This document shows, piece by piece, positions 26,993 through 35,192 of a stretch of DNA of 64,000 bases. This DNA is from JAPHSX01 sp050298555 (GTDB taxonomy: Bacteria; Pseudomonadota; Gammaproteobacteria; Thiohalomonadales; Thiohalomonadaceae): positions 1 through 64,000 of the forward strand of contig JBNKUL010000046.1 in the NCBI GenBank assembly GCA_050298555.1, written 5' to 3'. Made by a program: the position numbers and the translations under genes. Under the pieces are notes generated by a model, which saw only the letters and a list, made by a program, of their open reading frames with translations, was not told where the DNA came from and searched no databases. Every line of letters starts with the position of its first letter. Position 1 is the stretch's first letter.

Positions 26993-29833
26993 GTGACGGA
27001 CTATAAAGATACCCTGAACCTGCCGCAGACCGACTTTCCCATGCGCGGTAACCTGGCCAAGCGCGAGCCCGACATGCTCAAGGCGTGGCAGGAGAAGGAT
27101 CTGTACAAACAGATCCGCGAGGCCTGTCAGGGGCGCGACAAGTTCATCCTGCACGACGGCCCTCCCTATGCCAACGGTGAGATTCACCTGGGTCATGCGG
27201 TGAACAAGGTGCTCAAGGACATCATCGTCAAGTCCAAGACCCTCTCCGGCTTCGACGCGCCCTACGTGCCGGGCTGGGACTGCCATGGCCTGCCCATCGA
27301 GCTGCAGGTGGAGAAAAAGATCGGCAAGGCGGGGGTAAAGGTGCCTGCGGACAAGTTCCGCGATGCCTGCCGTGACTATGCGCGCAAGCAGGTTGACCTG
27401 CAGCGCGAGGGCTTCAAGCGAATGATGGTGTTCGGCGAGTGGGACAACCCCTACCTCACCATGGATTTCCGGTTCGAGGCCGACATCATCCGCACCCTCG
27501 GCCAGATCATCGACGAGGGCCACCTGCACAAGGGCTCCAAGCCGGTGCACTGGTGTGTCGACTGCGGCTCGGCCCTGGCCGAGGCGGAGGTGGAGTATGA
27601 GGACAAGACCTCGCCCGCCATCGACGTGCGCTTCGAGGTACTGGACGACGAGGCCTTCCTCGGCCGCATGCAGAAGGCCGAGGCCCACCCGGGCGAGGGG
27701 CCCATCAACCTTGTGATCTGGACCACCACCCCCTGGACCCTGCCCGCCAACCAGGCGGTCGCCCTCAATCCCGATCTGGAGTACGCCCTGGTGCAGTGCA
27801 ACGGCGTGGGCGAGCACGGCCCCGAGCGGCTGCTGCTGGCCGACGGCCTGCTGAAGGATGTGATGGCCCGCTACGAGGTGGAGGAGTATCGCGTCATTGC
27901 CACCTGCATGGGCAGCGACCTGGAGGGGCTGAAGCTGGCCCACCCCTTCTACGAGCGCGAGGTGCCGGTGATCCTCGGCGACCACGTCACCCTCGACGCC
28001 GGTACCGGCGCGGTACACACCGCCCCCGGCCACGGCCAGGAGGATTACGTCGCCGGCTCCAAATACGACCTCAAGGTCGACAATCCCGTGGGCGGCGACG
28101 GCAAGTTCCTGCCCGGCACCCCGCTGTTCGAGGGCCAGCACGTCTTCAAGGCCAACGACTCGGTGCTGGAGGTGCTAAAGGAGCGTGGCAAGCTGGTGCA
28201 CGCCCAGGCGCTACGCCACAGCTACCCCCACTGCTGGCGCCACAAGACCCCGATTATCTTCCGCGCCACGCCGCAGTGGTTCATCTCGATGGAGCAGAAC
28301 GGTCTGCGCCCTGCTGCGCAGGAGGCGATCAAACACACCGAGTGGATGCCCGACTGGGGCCAGGCGCGCATCGAGGGGATGGTCAACAACCGCCCCGACT
28401 GGTGTATCTCGCGCCAGCGCAACTGGGGCGTGCCGATCGCCCTGTTTGTGCACAAGGTCTCCGGCAAGCTCCACCCCGATACCAAAGTGCTGATCGAGCA
28501 GGTGGCGAAACGCGTCGAGGAGAAGGGCATCGACGCCTGGTTCGACCTCGACCCCGTCGAACTGCTGGGCAGTGAGGCCGCCGATTACGACAAGGTGGCC
28601 GACACCCTCGATGTCTGGTTCGACTCCGGTGTGACCCACGCCTGCGTGCTGGAGCGCCGCGACTACCTGCAGCGCCCCGCCGACCTCTATCTCGAGGGCT
28701 CCGATCAGCACCGCGGCTGGTTCCAGTCCTCGCTGCTTACCTCGGTCGCTACCACCGGCAGGGCGCCCTATAAGTCGGTACTGACCCACGGCTTCACCGT
28801 TGATAAGAACGGCCACAAGATGTCAAAGTCGCAGGGCAACGGCGTGGACCCGGTGAAGGTGTCCAATAATCTTGGTGCCGATATTCTGCGCCTGTGGATC
28901 GCCTCCACCGACTATCGCTACGAAATGACCTATTCGGACGAGGTGTTGAAGCGCACCGCCGACGCCTACCGCCGCATCCGCAATACCGCGCGTTTCCTGC
29001 TGGCCAACCTGGCCGGTTTTGAGCCCGGCGACAACGCGGTGCCGGCGAGCGAGCTGCTGGCGCTGGATGCCTGGGCCGTGGCCCGCGCCGGGGAGCTGCA
29101 GCGCGAGCTGCAGGCGGCCTACGACGAGTACGACTTCCACGTCATCTACCAGAAGCTGCTCAAGTTCTGCTCCGTCGACATGGGCTCCTTCTACCTCGAT
29201 GTGATCAAGGACCGCCAGTACACCACCCAGGCCGATTCGCTGGCACGCCGCTCGGCACAGACGGCGATCTTCCACGTGCTGGAGGCGATGAGCCGCTGGA
29301 TGGCCCCTATCCTCAGCTTCACTGCCGAGGAGATCTGGCAGCACATGCCGGGCGAGCGCGGCGATTCGGTCTTCCTCGAGAGCTGGTACGACTTCCCCGA
29401 GCTAAGCCTGGGCGAGATGGACCTGGCCTACTGGAGTGAGGTGATGGAGGTGCGCGACGCGGTCAACCGCGAACTGGAGCAGCTGCGTAATGCCGGCGAG
29501 ATCGGCGCCAACCTGCAGGCCGAGGTGACCCTCATCTGCGGTAGCGAGATCCACGGCAAGCTGGCGCGCCTGGGCGACGAGCTGCGTTTTGTATTGATTA
29601 CCTCCACCGCCGATATCGAGCTGGCAGCCCAGGAGCCCCCGGCCGAGGCGGCCCACTACAAACTGGAGTCGGGCGATGAGATCTGGGTGGCGGTGGCCGC
29701 CAGTTCCCACGAAAAGTGCACCCGCTGCTGGCACTACCGTGAAGACGTGGGCAGCCACGACGACCACCCCGAGCTGTGCGGCCGCTGCGTGGAGAACGTG
29801 GCGGGCGAGGGCGAAGCGCGCAGCTTTGCCTAA
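26993..29833 (+). CDS. ileS: Isoleucyl-tRNA synthetase
   Basis: 946 residues (E. coli 938), class Ia synthetase. HLGH at 65-68, the editing CP1 domain (TTTPWTLPANQAVAL), KMSKS in GHKMSKSQGN, and a C-terminal zinc finger CTRC...CGRC. Starts at a GTG (MTDYKDTLNLPQTDFPMRGN) with a purine-rich site. Cytoplasmic; ten bases before lspA. Confidence 0.98.
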   Translation: MTDYKDTLNLPQTDFPMRGNLAKREPDMLKAWQEKDLYKQIREACQGRDKFILHDGPPYANGEIHLGHAVNKVLKDIIVKSKTLSGFDAPYVPGWDCHGLPIELQVEKKIGKAGVKVPADKFRDACRDYARKQVDLQREGFKRMMVFGEWDNPYLTMDFRFEADIIRTLGQIIDEGHLHKGSKPVHWCVDCGSALAEAEVEYEDKTSPAIDVRFEVLDDEAFLGRMQKAEAHPGEGPINLVIWTTTPWTLPANQAVALNPDLEYALVQCNGVGEHGPERLLLADGLLKDVMARYEVEEYRVIATCMGSDLEGLKLAHPFYEREVPVILGDHVTLDAGTGAVHTAPGHGQEDYVAGSKYDLKVDNPVGGDGKFLPGTPLFEGQHVFKANDSVLEVLKERGKLVHAQALRHSYPHCWRHKTPIIFRATPQWFISMEQNGLRPAAQEAIKHTEWMPDWGQARIEGMVNNRPDWCISRQRNWGVPIALFVHKVSGKLHPDTKVLIEQVAKRVEEKGIDAWFDLDPVELLGSEAADYDKVADTLDVWFDSGVTHACVLERRDYLQRPADLYLEGSDQHRGWFQSSLLTSVATTGRAPYKSVLTHGFTVDKNGHKMSKSQGNGVDPVKVSNNLGADILRLWIASTDYRYEMTYSDEVLKRTADAYRRIRNTARFLLANLAGFEPGDNAVPASELLALDAWAVARAGELQRELQAAYDEYDFHVIYQKLLKFCSVDMGSFYLDVIKDRQYTTQADSLARRSAQTAIFHVLEAMSRWMAPILSFTAEEIWQHMPGERGDSVFLESWYDFPELSLGEMDLAYWSEVMEVRDAVNRELEQLRNAGEIGANLQAEVTLICGSEIHGKLARLGDELRFVLITSTADIELAAQEPPAEAAHYKLESGDEIWVAVAASSHEKCTRCWHYREDVGSHDDHPELCGRCVENVAGEGEARSFA

Positions 29834-29842
29834 GGGCCCGAT

Positions 29843-30316
29843 ATGTTGAAGTGGACCTGGCTCTCGGTGGTCGTGATCGTTCTCGACCAGCTGAGCAAAC
29901 AGCTGGCGACAGCGAGTCTCAACTACGCCGAGCCGCTGGCGGTAGTGCCGCTGTTCAACCTCACCCTGGTACACAACACCGGCGCCGCCTTCAGCTTCCT
30001 CGCCGCCGGCGACGGTTGGCAGCGTTGGTTCTTCGCTGCTATCGCTGTCGTGGTGAGCGTGGCGATCCTGGTTTGGCTCAAGCGGCTGGGGCGTGAGCGG
30101 CTATGGGAGGCGATCGCGCTCTCCCTCATCCTGGGCGGTGCCGTCGGCAACCTGTGGGACCGGGTACTCCTCGGCCACGTGGTCGATTTTCTCGATTTCT
30201 ACTATGGCGACTGGCACTATCCCGCCTTCAATGTGGCCGATATCGCCATTTGCGTCGGTGCCGTGATGCTGCTCATCGACAGCCTGCGCTCGCGCAAGCC
30301 TTCTGCAACAACCTGA
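29843..30316 (+). CDS. lspA: Lipoprotein signal peptidase (signal peptidase II)
   Basis: 157 residues, four membrane segments. Cleaves prolipoproteins before the lipidated cysteine. The catalytic aspartates are in VVDFLDF and the NVADIAI segment; VHNTGAAFSFL is diagnostic. Part of the ileS-lspA-fkpB-ispH run. Confidence 0.97.
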   Translation: MLKWTWLSVVVIVLDQLSKQLATASLNYAEPLAVVPLFNLTLVHNTGAAFSFLAAGDGWQRWFFAAIAVVVSVAILVWLKRLGRERLWEAIALSLILGGAVGNLWDRVLLGHVVDFLDFYYGDWHYPAFNVADIAICVGAVMLLIDSLRSRKPSATT

Positions 30317-30333
30317 ATCCGTGAGGTATCCCC

Positions 30334-30804
30334 TTGTCTGAGAAAGAGAACGTGATCGCCCCCGGTAGCCGCGTGGTCATGCACTACCGCCTGGCGATGG
30401 AGGACGGCAGCGTGGTCGACTCCACCTGGGACGACGCCGATCCCATCGCCTTTACCGTCGGTGACGGCACCATGGCCGCCGGTCTGGACGATGCCCTGCA
30501 GGGGCTGAAGACTGGAGACCATGTCACCGTGCACCTCGCCCCGGACCAGGCCTTCGGCCACAAGGACACCGCCAACATCCACGCCATGCCGCGGGCTGAG
30601 TTCGACCCGCAGATGCCGCTGGAGCCGGGAGTGGTGATCGGCTTCACCCTGCCCAGCGGTGAGGAGCTGCCGGGCATGGTGCTGGAGGTGGAGGAGGAGT
30701 CGGTACTGGTCGATTTCAACCACCCGCTCGCCGGTCACACCATTATGTTCGAGGTGATGATACTCGAGGTCGAGAACATCGCCGCCGCCAACGACGAGGC
30801 CTGA
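30334..30804 (+). CDS. fkpB: FKBP-type peptidyl-prolyl isomerase, SlpA/FkpB type
   Basis: 156 residues. FKBP domain with the inserted IF (SlyD-like) flap; VVMHYRLAMEDGSVVDST and AFGHKDTANIHAMPR are typical. Starts at a TTG with GAGG eight bases upstream. No metal-binding histidine tail, unlike SlyD. Cytoplasmic isomerase/chaperone; three bases before ispH. Confidence 0.94.
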   Translation: MSEKENVIAPGSRVVMHYRLAMEDGSVVDSTWDDADPIAFTVGDGTMAAGLDDALQGLKTGDHVTVHLAPDQAFGHKDTANIHAMPRAEFDPQMPLEPGVVIGFTLPSGEELPGMVLEVEEESVLVDFNHPLAGHTIMFEVMILEVENIAAANDEA

Positions 30805-30807
30805 ATC

Positions 30808-31743
30808 GTGAAGCAGGTCGAGCTCGCCAATCCCCGTGGTTTCTGTGCCGGTGTCGATCGCGCCATCGCCATCGTCGAGCGCGCGCTGGAGCTGTTCGGC
30901 GCCCCCATCTATGTGCGTCACGAGGTGGTGCACAATCGTTATGTGGTCGACTGCCTGCGCGACAAGGGGGCGGTGTTTGTCGAGGAACTGGACGAGATCC
31001 CCGATGCTGCCACCGTGATCTTCAGCGCCCACGGCGTCTCCCGGGCGGTGGAGGAGGAGGCGGCGCGGCGCGGCCTCTCCGTATTCGACGCCACCTGCCC
31101 GCTGGTGACCAAGGTCCACCTGGAGGTGGTGCGCCACGCCAGGGCTGGGCGCGAGGTGGTGTTGATCGGCCACGCCGGTCACCCCGAGGTGGAGGGCACC
31201 ATGGGGCGCTACGACAGCAGTGCTGGCGGCACCATCTACCGGGTCGACTCCACTGAGGAGGTTGACGCCCTGCAGCTCAACAACCCTGACGATGTGGCCT
31301 ACGTCACCCAGACCACCCTCTCCATGGACGACGCCCGCATTATTATCGATGCCTTAAGGGCCCGCTTCCCCAGGCTCGTCGGCCCGAAGAAGGACGACAT
31401 CTGCTACGCCACCCAAAATCGCCAGGACGCGGTCAGGCAGCTCGCCGAGCGTTGCGACGTGGTACTGGTGGTCGGCTCCCCCAACAGCTCCAACTCCAAC
31501 CGCCTGCGCGAGCTGGCTACCCGCCTCGGCAAGGCCGCCTATCTGGTCGACAACGCCACGGAGCTGGAGAAGGGGTGGTTCGACGGCGCAGAGCGGGTCG
31601 GGGTTACCGCCGGGGCCTCGGCGCCGGAGGTGCTGGTGGAAGAGGTGGTCGCACGCCTGAAAGAGTGGGGCGTGGAGAGCGAGGTGGAGAGCGAAGGGCA
31701 GCGGGAGGAGATGATGTTCCCGCTGCCGAAGTCCCTGCAGTAA
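30808..31743 (+). CDS. ispH: 4-hydroxy-3-methylbut-2-enyl diphosphate reductase
   Basis: 311 residues. Final step of the MEP isoprenoid pathway, giving isopentenyl and dimethylallyl diphosphate; uses a [4Fe-4S] cluster held by three cysteines (PRGFCAG at residue 13, FDATCPLV and the later GSPNSSNSNRL-associated set). The catalytic glutamate lies in the TQTTLS region neighbourhood. GTG start translationally close to fkpB. Convergent with pilE; only five bases separate them. Confidence 0.97.
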   Translation: MKQVELANPRGFCAGVDRAIAIVERALELFGAPIYVRHEVVHNRYVVDCLRDKGAVFVEELDEIPDAATVIFSAHGVSRAVEEEAARRGLSVFDATCPLVTKVHLEVVRHARAGREVVLIGHAGHPEVEGTMGRYDSSAGGTIYRVDSTEEVDALQLNNPDDVAYVTQTTLSMDDARIIIDALRARFPRLVGPKKDDICYATQNRQDAVRQLAERCDVVLVVGSPNSSNSNRLRELATRLGKAAYLVDNATELEKGWFDGAERVGVTAGASAPEVLVEEVVARLKEWGVESEVESEGQREEMMFPLPKSLQ

Positions 31744-31748
31744 GTGGT

Positions 31749-32255
31749 TTACCAGCAGCCGGTGGAGGCGGCGCCGGTGGAGTCTCTTGAACTGCGTACC
31801 CCGTCAGGATTGCTACCGGTGACGGTCAGCACCAGCTTCTTGCAGTTTGTATCACTCGCCTGCTTGCCCCCCGCAATGGCTTCGGCGACGGCCAGATAGG
31901 CGTTGCCGGATGTGGCGACATAGAAGGCTGCATCATCCACCGGGTCACCCATACGTAGGGTGTAGAAGCCCTCAGGCGAGGTGGTGTCGAATTCAAGTTC
32001 GGTCGTGCCGATGGCCAGGCAGTCTGAGTCATTGACGCCATCATTGTTATCGTCGACCAGTATGGGGGCATAAAAGCGGCAGTTGGCCCTTAGCCTTGTT
32101 TGTGCCTGTTGCAGTTGTAACAGGGCGGTGATGCCATCAGCACGACGACCCTTGTTCATGTAGCTGGTGTAGTTGGGCCAGGCAATGGCCGCCAGCACAC
32201 CGATGATTGCCACGACAATCATTAATTCCATGATAGTGAATCCACGACTATTCAT
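31749..32255 (-). CDS. pilE: Type IV minor pilin PilE
   Basis: 168 residues, type IV prepilin. Leader MNSRG is cleaved before FTIMELMIVVAIIGVLAAIA, with Glu at mature position 5. The globular part has C59 and C79 enclosing an Asp-rich loop DDNNDGVNDSD (68-78) that resembles an EF-hand/TSP3 calcium loop, and a C-terminal Cys. A GGAGGAG ribosome site precedes it. Beside ispH as in P. aeruginosa, but on the opposite strand to the other minor pilin genes. Inner-membrane assembly, then pilus fibre. Confidence 0.85.
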   Translation of the reverse strand: MNSRGFTIMELMIVVAIIGVLAAIAWPNYTSYMNKGRRADGITALLQLQQAQTRLRANCRFYAPILVDDNNDGVNDSDCLAIGTTELEFDTTSPEGFYTLRMGDPVDDAAFYVATSGNAYLAVAEAIAGGKQASDTNCKKLVLTVTGSNPDGVRSSRDSTGAASTGCW

Positions 32256-32428
32256 TGTTTCTCCTCCTCTCTGATGGCCTAACTATACCACCGGGCTACA
32301 TACCGGGTGCAATCATGATGGCGCTCGCAGACTAACGGTAGAAAACACCAGACAAGCGGTCGGTTACGCGCTTTTCCCAGGCCGGCGTACTGTCTAAACT
32401 GGGTACATAGCAATATAGGGGGCTAGTG

Positions 32429-33082
32429 GTGAGACAAAATCGTGGTTTCACAATAATTGAACTGTTGTTGACGGTTGCCATTCTGTCGATCGTATTGGCT
32501 GTCGCGGTACCGTCGATGAGTGCCTATATGGAGAAGCGTCGCATCATCAATGCCGCAGAGGCGGTCTACAGTGAGATGCAATATACCCGCTCCGAAGCCA
32601 TTGCCCGCTCGCAAACGGTTTACACAAGCTTTAACTCTAATGCCACAGACACCTGGAGCATTGGCGTTAGCACCACCACAGGCTGTGACCCAACGGAAAC
32701 CGTTCTTACCGAGGCCGATGCTTGTGTCTTGGTCATTGATGATGGTGACGGCAACATCCACGGTACGGATCCAGACGGTGACGGTACTGCGGTGGTCGAC
32801 AACGATGACCTGGTGATGCGGGTCACCAGCAGCACAGACTTCCCCGGTGTCATTATGGGCGATACGAGTGACCCAATGGATCAGGTTACCTTCGGTGCGG
32901 CTACCCAGGCGGCATTTGACCCGACCCGAGGGGTTGTTGCCGCAGGCGGAACCGTTGCGCTGCGCCTTAACAAGCGTGGTGGCGGTAGCTATGAGATGCG
33001 AGTGATCCTGAGTCCTATTGGCCGGGTACGGATCTGTTCACCGGCGGGAGATACGCGAGTTGCGGGGTACACAACATGCTAA
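32429..33082 (+). CDS. Minor pilin of the FimT/FimU (GspH) family
   Basis: 217 residues. Prepilin leader ending NRG before FTIIELLLTVAILSIVLAVAVPSMSAYM; the GspH-type body follows with EMQYTRSEAIARSQTV, the FimT/FimU signature. Two adjacent GTG codons could start it; the second fits AGGGGG with six bases of spacing. An unusual insertion rich in Asp and Gly (32738-32809: DDGDGN, then DPDGDG and DNDD) interrupts the beta region. Ends in the GRVRIC-type C-terminus. First of four + strand pilin genes; overlaps pilW by seven bases. Confidence 0.85.
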   Translation: MRQNRGFTIIELLLTVAILSIVLAVAVPSMSAYMEKRRIINAAEAVYSEMQYTRSEAIARSQTVYTSFNSNATDTWSIGVSTTTGCDPTETVLTEADACVLVIDDGDGNIHGTDPDGDGTAVVDNDDLVMRVTSSTDFPGVIMGDTSDPMDQVTFGAATQAAFDPTRGVVAAGGTVALRLNKRGGGSYEMRVILSPIGRVRICSPAGDTRVAGYTTC

Positions 33083-33906
33083 GTGTGCGTAGGCAGGCGG
33101 GTCTATCCATTGTTGAGCTGATGGTAGGGATGGCCGTGGGCCTGGTGGTAATGGGTGGGGTGATCTCAATCTATATCTCCACCCTGAAAACCAGTAGTGA
33201 GACCCTGCAGTCCAGCCGCCTGAACCAGGAGATGAGCGCCATTATGAATATCATGATTAACGATATTCGGCGTGCAGGCTATTGGGGAAGTGCCGATCTC
33301 ACCTCGCCGGAAGGCAATCCATTCAATCAGGTTGATACCGGGACACCTACCAACACCACTGCGGTACGGGTGCATAGCACGGATGACAATGGCACTACCT
33401 ATACCGATAAGAGCGATGAGGCGGTGATGGCGGACCGCGTCGGTTCATGCATTGTTTATACCTACGATGCCGGAGGGACTGTGGGCACTTTGGATGACGC
33501 GGAGAAGTTTGGTTTCCGCTGGGATGGTGAGGACGATGATGCCCTGATGATGCGTCGCAGCAGCAATGCAGGTTCAAATATCTGCCAGGGAGGCACAGGT
33601 ACCTGGAACGCGGTGACGGATACCGATTTTATCGAGATTACTAACCTGCAGTTCAGTCTCGCCGGCTCCAAGTGTATGAATGCCTCGGAGCCGGACGGCG
33701 TGGATGAAGACGGTGGTGGTGTAGTGGACGAGTTTGACGAATACAACTGCTACCTGGCAGCGTATGCCCCGGATGCCGGTGAGCGTACCGTAGAAAATTT
33801 AGCAGTGGAGATAACTCTCTCTGCGCGTTTGGTCGATGCGCCTGAAGTGAGGGCCACCATCACCCAGTCGGTGCAGGTTCGCAACTACGTCGTGCGTATA
33901 CGCTAG
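33076..33906 (+). CDS. pilW: Minor pilin PilW
   Basis: 276 residues. N-terminal LSIVELMVGMAVGLVVMGGV after QAG, with Leu instead of Phe at the cleavage site as is common in PilW. MINDIRRAGYWG is the PilW hallmark. C-terminal half has cysteines flanking PDGVDEDGGGVVDEFDEYN, another Asp-rich calcium-like loop. Probably part of the pilus-priming complex with FimU, PilV and PilX. Overlaps the previous gene. Confidence 0.88.
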   Translation: MLSVRRQAGLSIVELMVGMAVGLVVMGGVISIYISTLKTSSETLQSSRLNQEMSAIMNIMINDIRRAGYWGSADLTSPEGNPFNQVDTGTPTNTTAVRVHSTDDNGTTYTDKSDEAVMADRVGSCIVYTYDAGGTVGTLDDAEKFGFRWDGEDDDALMMRRSSNAGSNICQGGTGTWNAVTDTDFIEITNLQFSLAGSKCMNASEPDGVDEDGGGVVDEFDEYNCYLAAYAPDAGERTVENLAVEITLSARLVDAPEVRATITQSVQVRNYVVRIR

Positions 33907-33929
33907 GCCGCGGTAGGAGAAGTAAGCCA

Positions 33930-35153
33930 ATGAAAATGCAGTATCGGCAAATCGAAACAGGGGCGTATCAGCAGGGTGTTGCCACCCTGCTGGTCTCCTT
34001 GGTGGTGCTGACCACCATTACCTTTATCTCCCTCTATACCGCACGTACCGTAATGGTGGAGCAGAAGATCTCCACCAATGAGTATCGTAGTCGGATGGCT
34101 TTCGAGGCGGCGGAGACCGGGGCTGAGTTTGCTATTGCCTACATTATTGATGGGCGTGATCGGGACAGCGACGGTCAACTTCCCGGGAGCGACGCGGACG
34201 AGTTCCTCTTTGACACTGATGCAGACGGCACTACAGACAGTAACACGATGACTCTGCCAAACGGCAGCAGTGTCGCGGTGTCAATGCAAAATGCCGATGA
34301 CGGGGATCTCACTGCTACTGAGATTACCGCACAGGGGTGGAGCGATGACGGCACCGCCACCCGCACCGTGACCCAAACTGTCGCGGTTGTTTCGCCCTTG
34401 CCCAATGCCCCGGAGAACCCCCTTACCACCCGCGGCACCGTGGTGATTAACGGTTCGGCGACGGTCCACAACCCGGAAGGTAACTCGACCATTTGGTCTG
34501 GTGGTGATGTGGATTTGGGGGCCAACAACTCCACCTCTACCGAGGTTGCCGACCCCAATGATATCGATTATCCAGATTGTCTGGGTCAGCCGCTCGATCC
34601 CTGTGACCTGATCCAGGCCTCTGACCGCTACGTCGCCAGCCTGGATATCATTGAGTACGACTCTAGCCTTAGTAACCTGAGTAACAGCGACTTTTTCACC
34701 AACTTTTTTGGCGTCTCTCCCGAGGTCTATCGGGAAACACGTGCCACCATGGATATTGATATTGCCGCTGGCGATTCGATAGACCAGATCCACCTTGCCA
34801 CCAATGAATATATCTGGGTGGATGGCAATCTCAATGTCAACGGTAAGACTGTCGGCTGTTCGCAGGCGATGACCGGTAGCAGCCTCTGCCCGCAGGCTAA
34901 TTGGGGGCCCTCCATCCTCATCGTGGATGGTGACCTCAATTTAAGCGGTGGGCCCCACTTCTATGGCCTGGTCTTCGTTACCGGGAATGTGAACATTAAC
35001 GGTAATGCTACCTTTCAGGGCGCGATTGTGACCCAGGGCGACACCACTAATACCACGGGTAGCCTTGATGTCTGGTACAACTCCGCCCTTCTTGACCTGA
35101 TTGCCCAAGGTGGACGCCCAGCGGGTGGCGGCGGCAGCTGGCGTGACTTTTAG
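33930..35153 (+). CDS. pilX: PilX-like minor pilin with extended C-terminal domain
   Basis: 407 residues, about twice the size of P. aeruginosa PilX (roughly 195). The N-terminus QQGVATLLVSLVVLTTITF lacks Glu5, and RMAFEAAETGAEFA matches the PilX N-terminal domain. An Asp-rich stretch (34149-34238; DRDSDG, DTDADG) follows. Residues from about 315 on have short regular strands with a repeated G-N/D-hydrophobic pattern (VDGDLNLSGG, VTGNVNINGNATF), suggestive of a beta-solenoid. Ends in a Gly-rich tail. GGAGAAG site upstream. Confidence 0.75.
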   Translation: MKMQYRQIETGAYQQGVATLLVSLVVLTTITFISLYTARTVMVEQKISTNEYRSRMAFEAAETGAEFAIAYIIDGRDRDSDGQLPGSDADEFLFDTDADGTTDSNTMTLPNGSSVAVSMQNADDGDLTATEITAQGWSDDGTATRTVTQTVAVVSPLPNAPENPLTTRGTVVINGSATVHNPEGNSTIWSGGDVDLGANNSTSTEVADPNDIDYPDCLGQPLDPCDLIQASDRYVASLDIIEYDSSLSNLSNSDFFTNFFGVSPEVYRETRATMDIDIAAGDSIDQIHLATNEYIWVDGNLNVNGKTVGCSQAMTGSSLCPQANWGPSILIVDGDLNLSGGPHFYGLVFVTGNVNINGNATFQGAIVTQGDTTNTTGSLDVWYNSALLDLIAQGGRPAGGGGSWRDF

Positions 35154-35192
35154 TTGACCCTGCCTTAAACAGATCACTCTCAGGAGTCTGCG

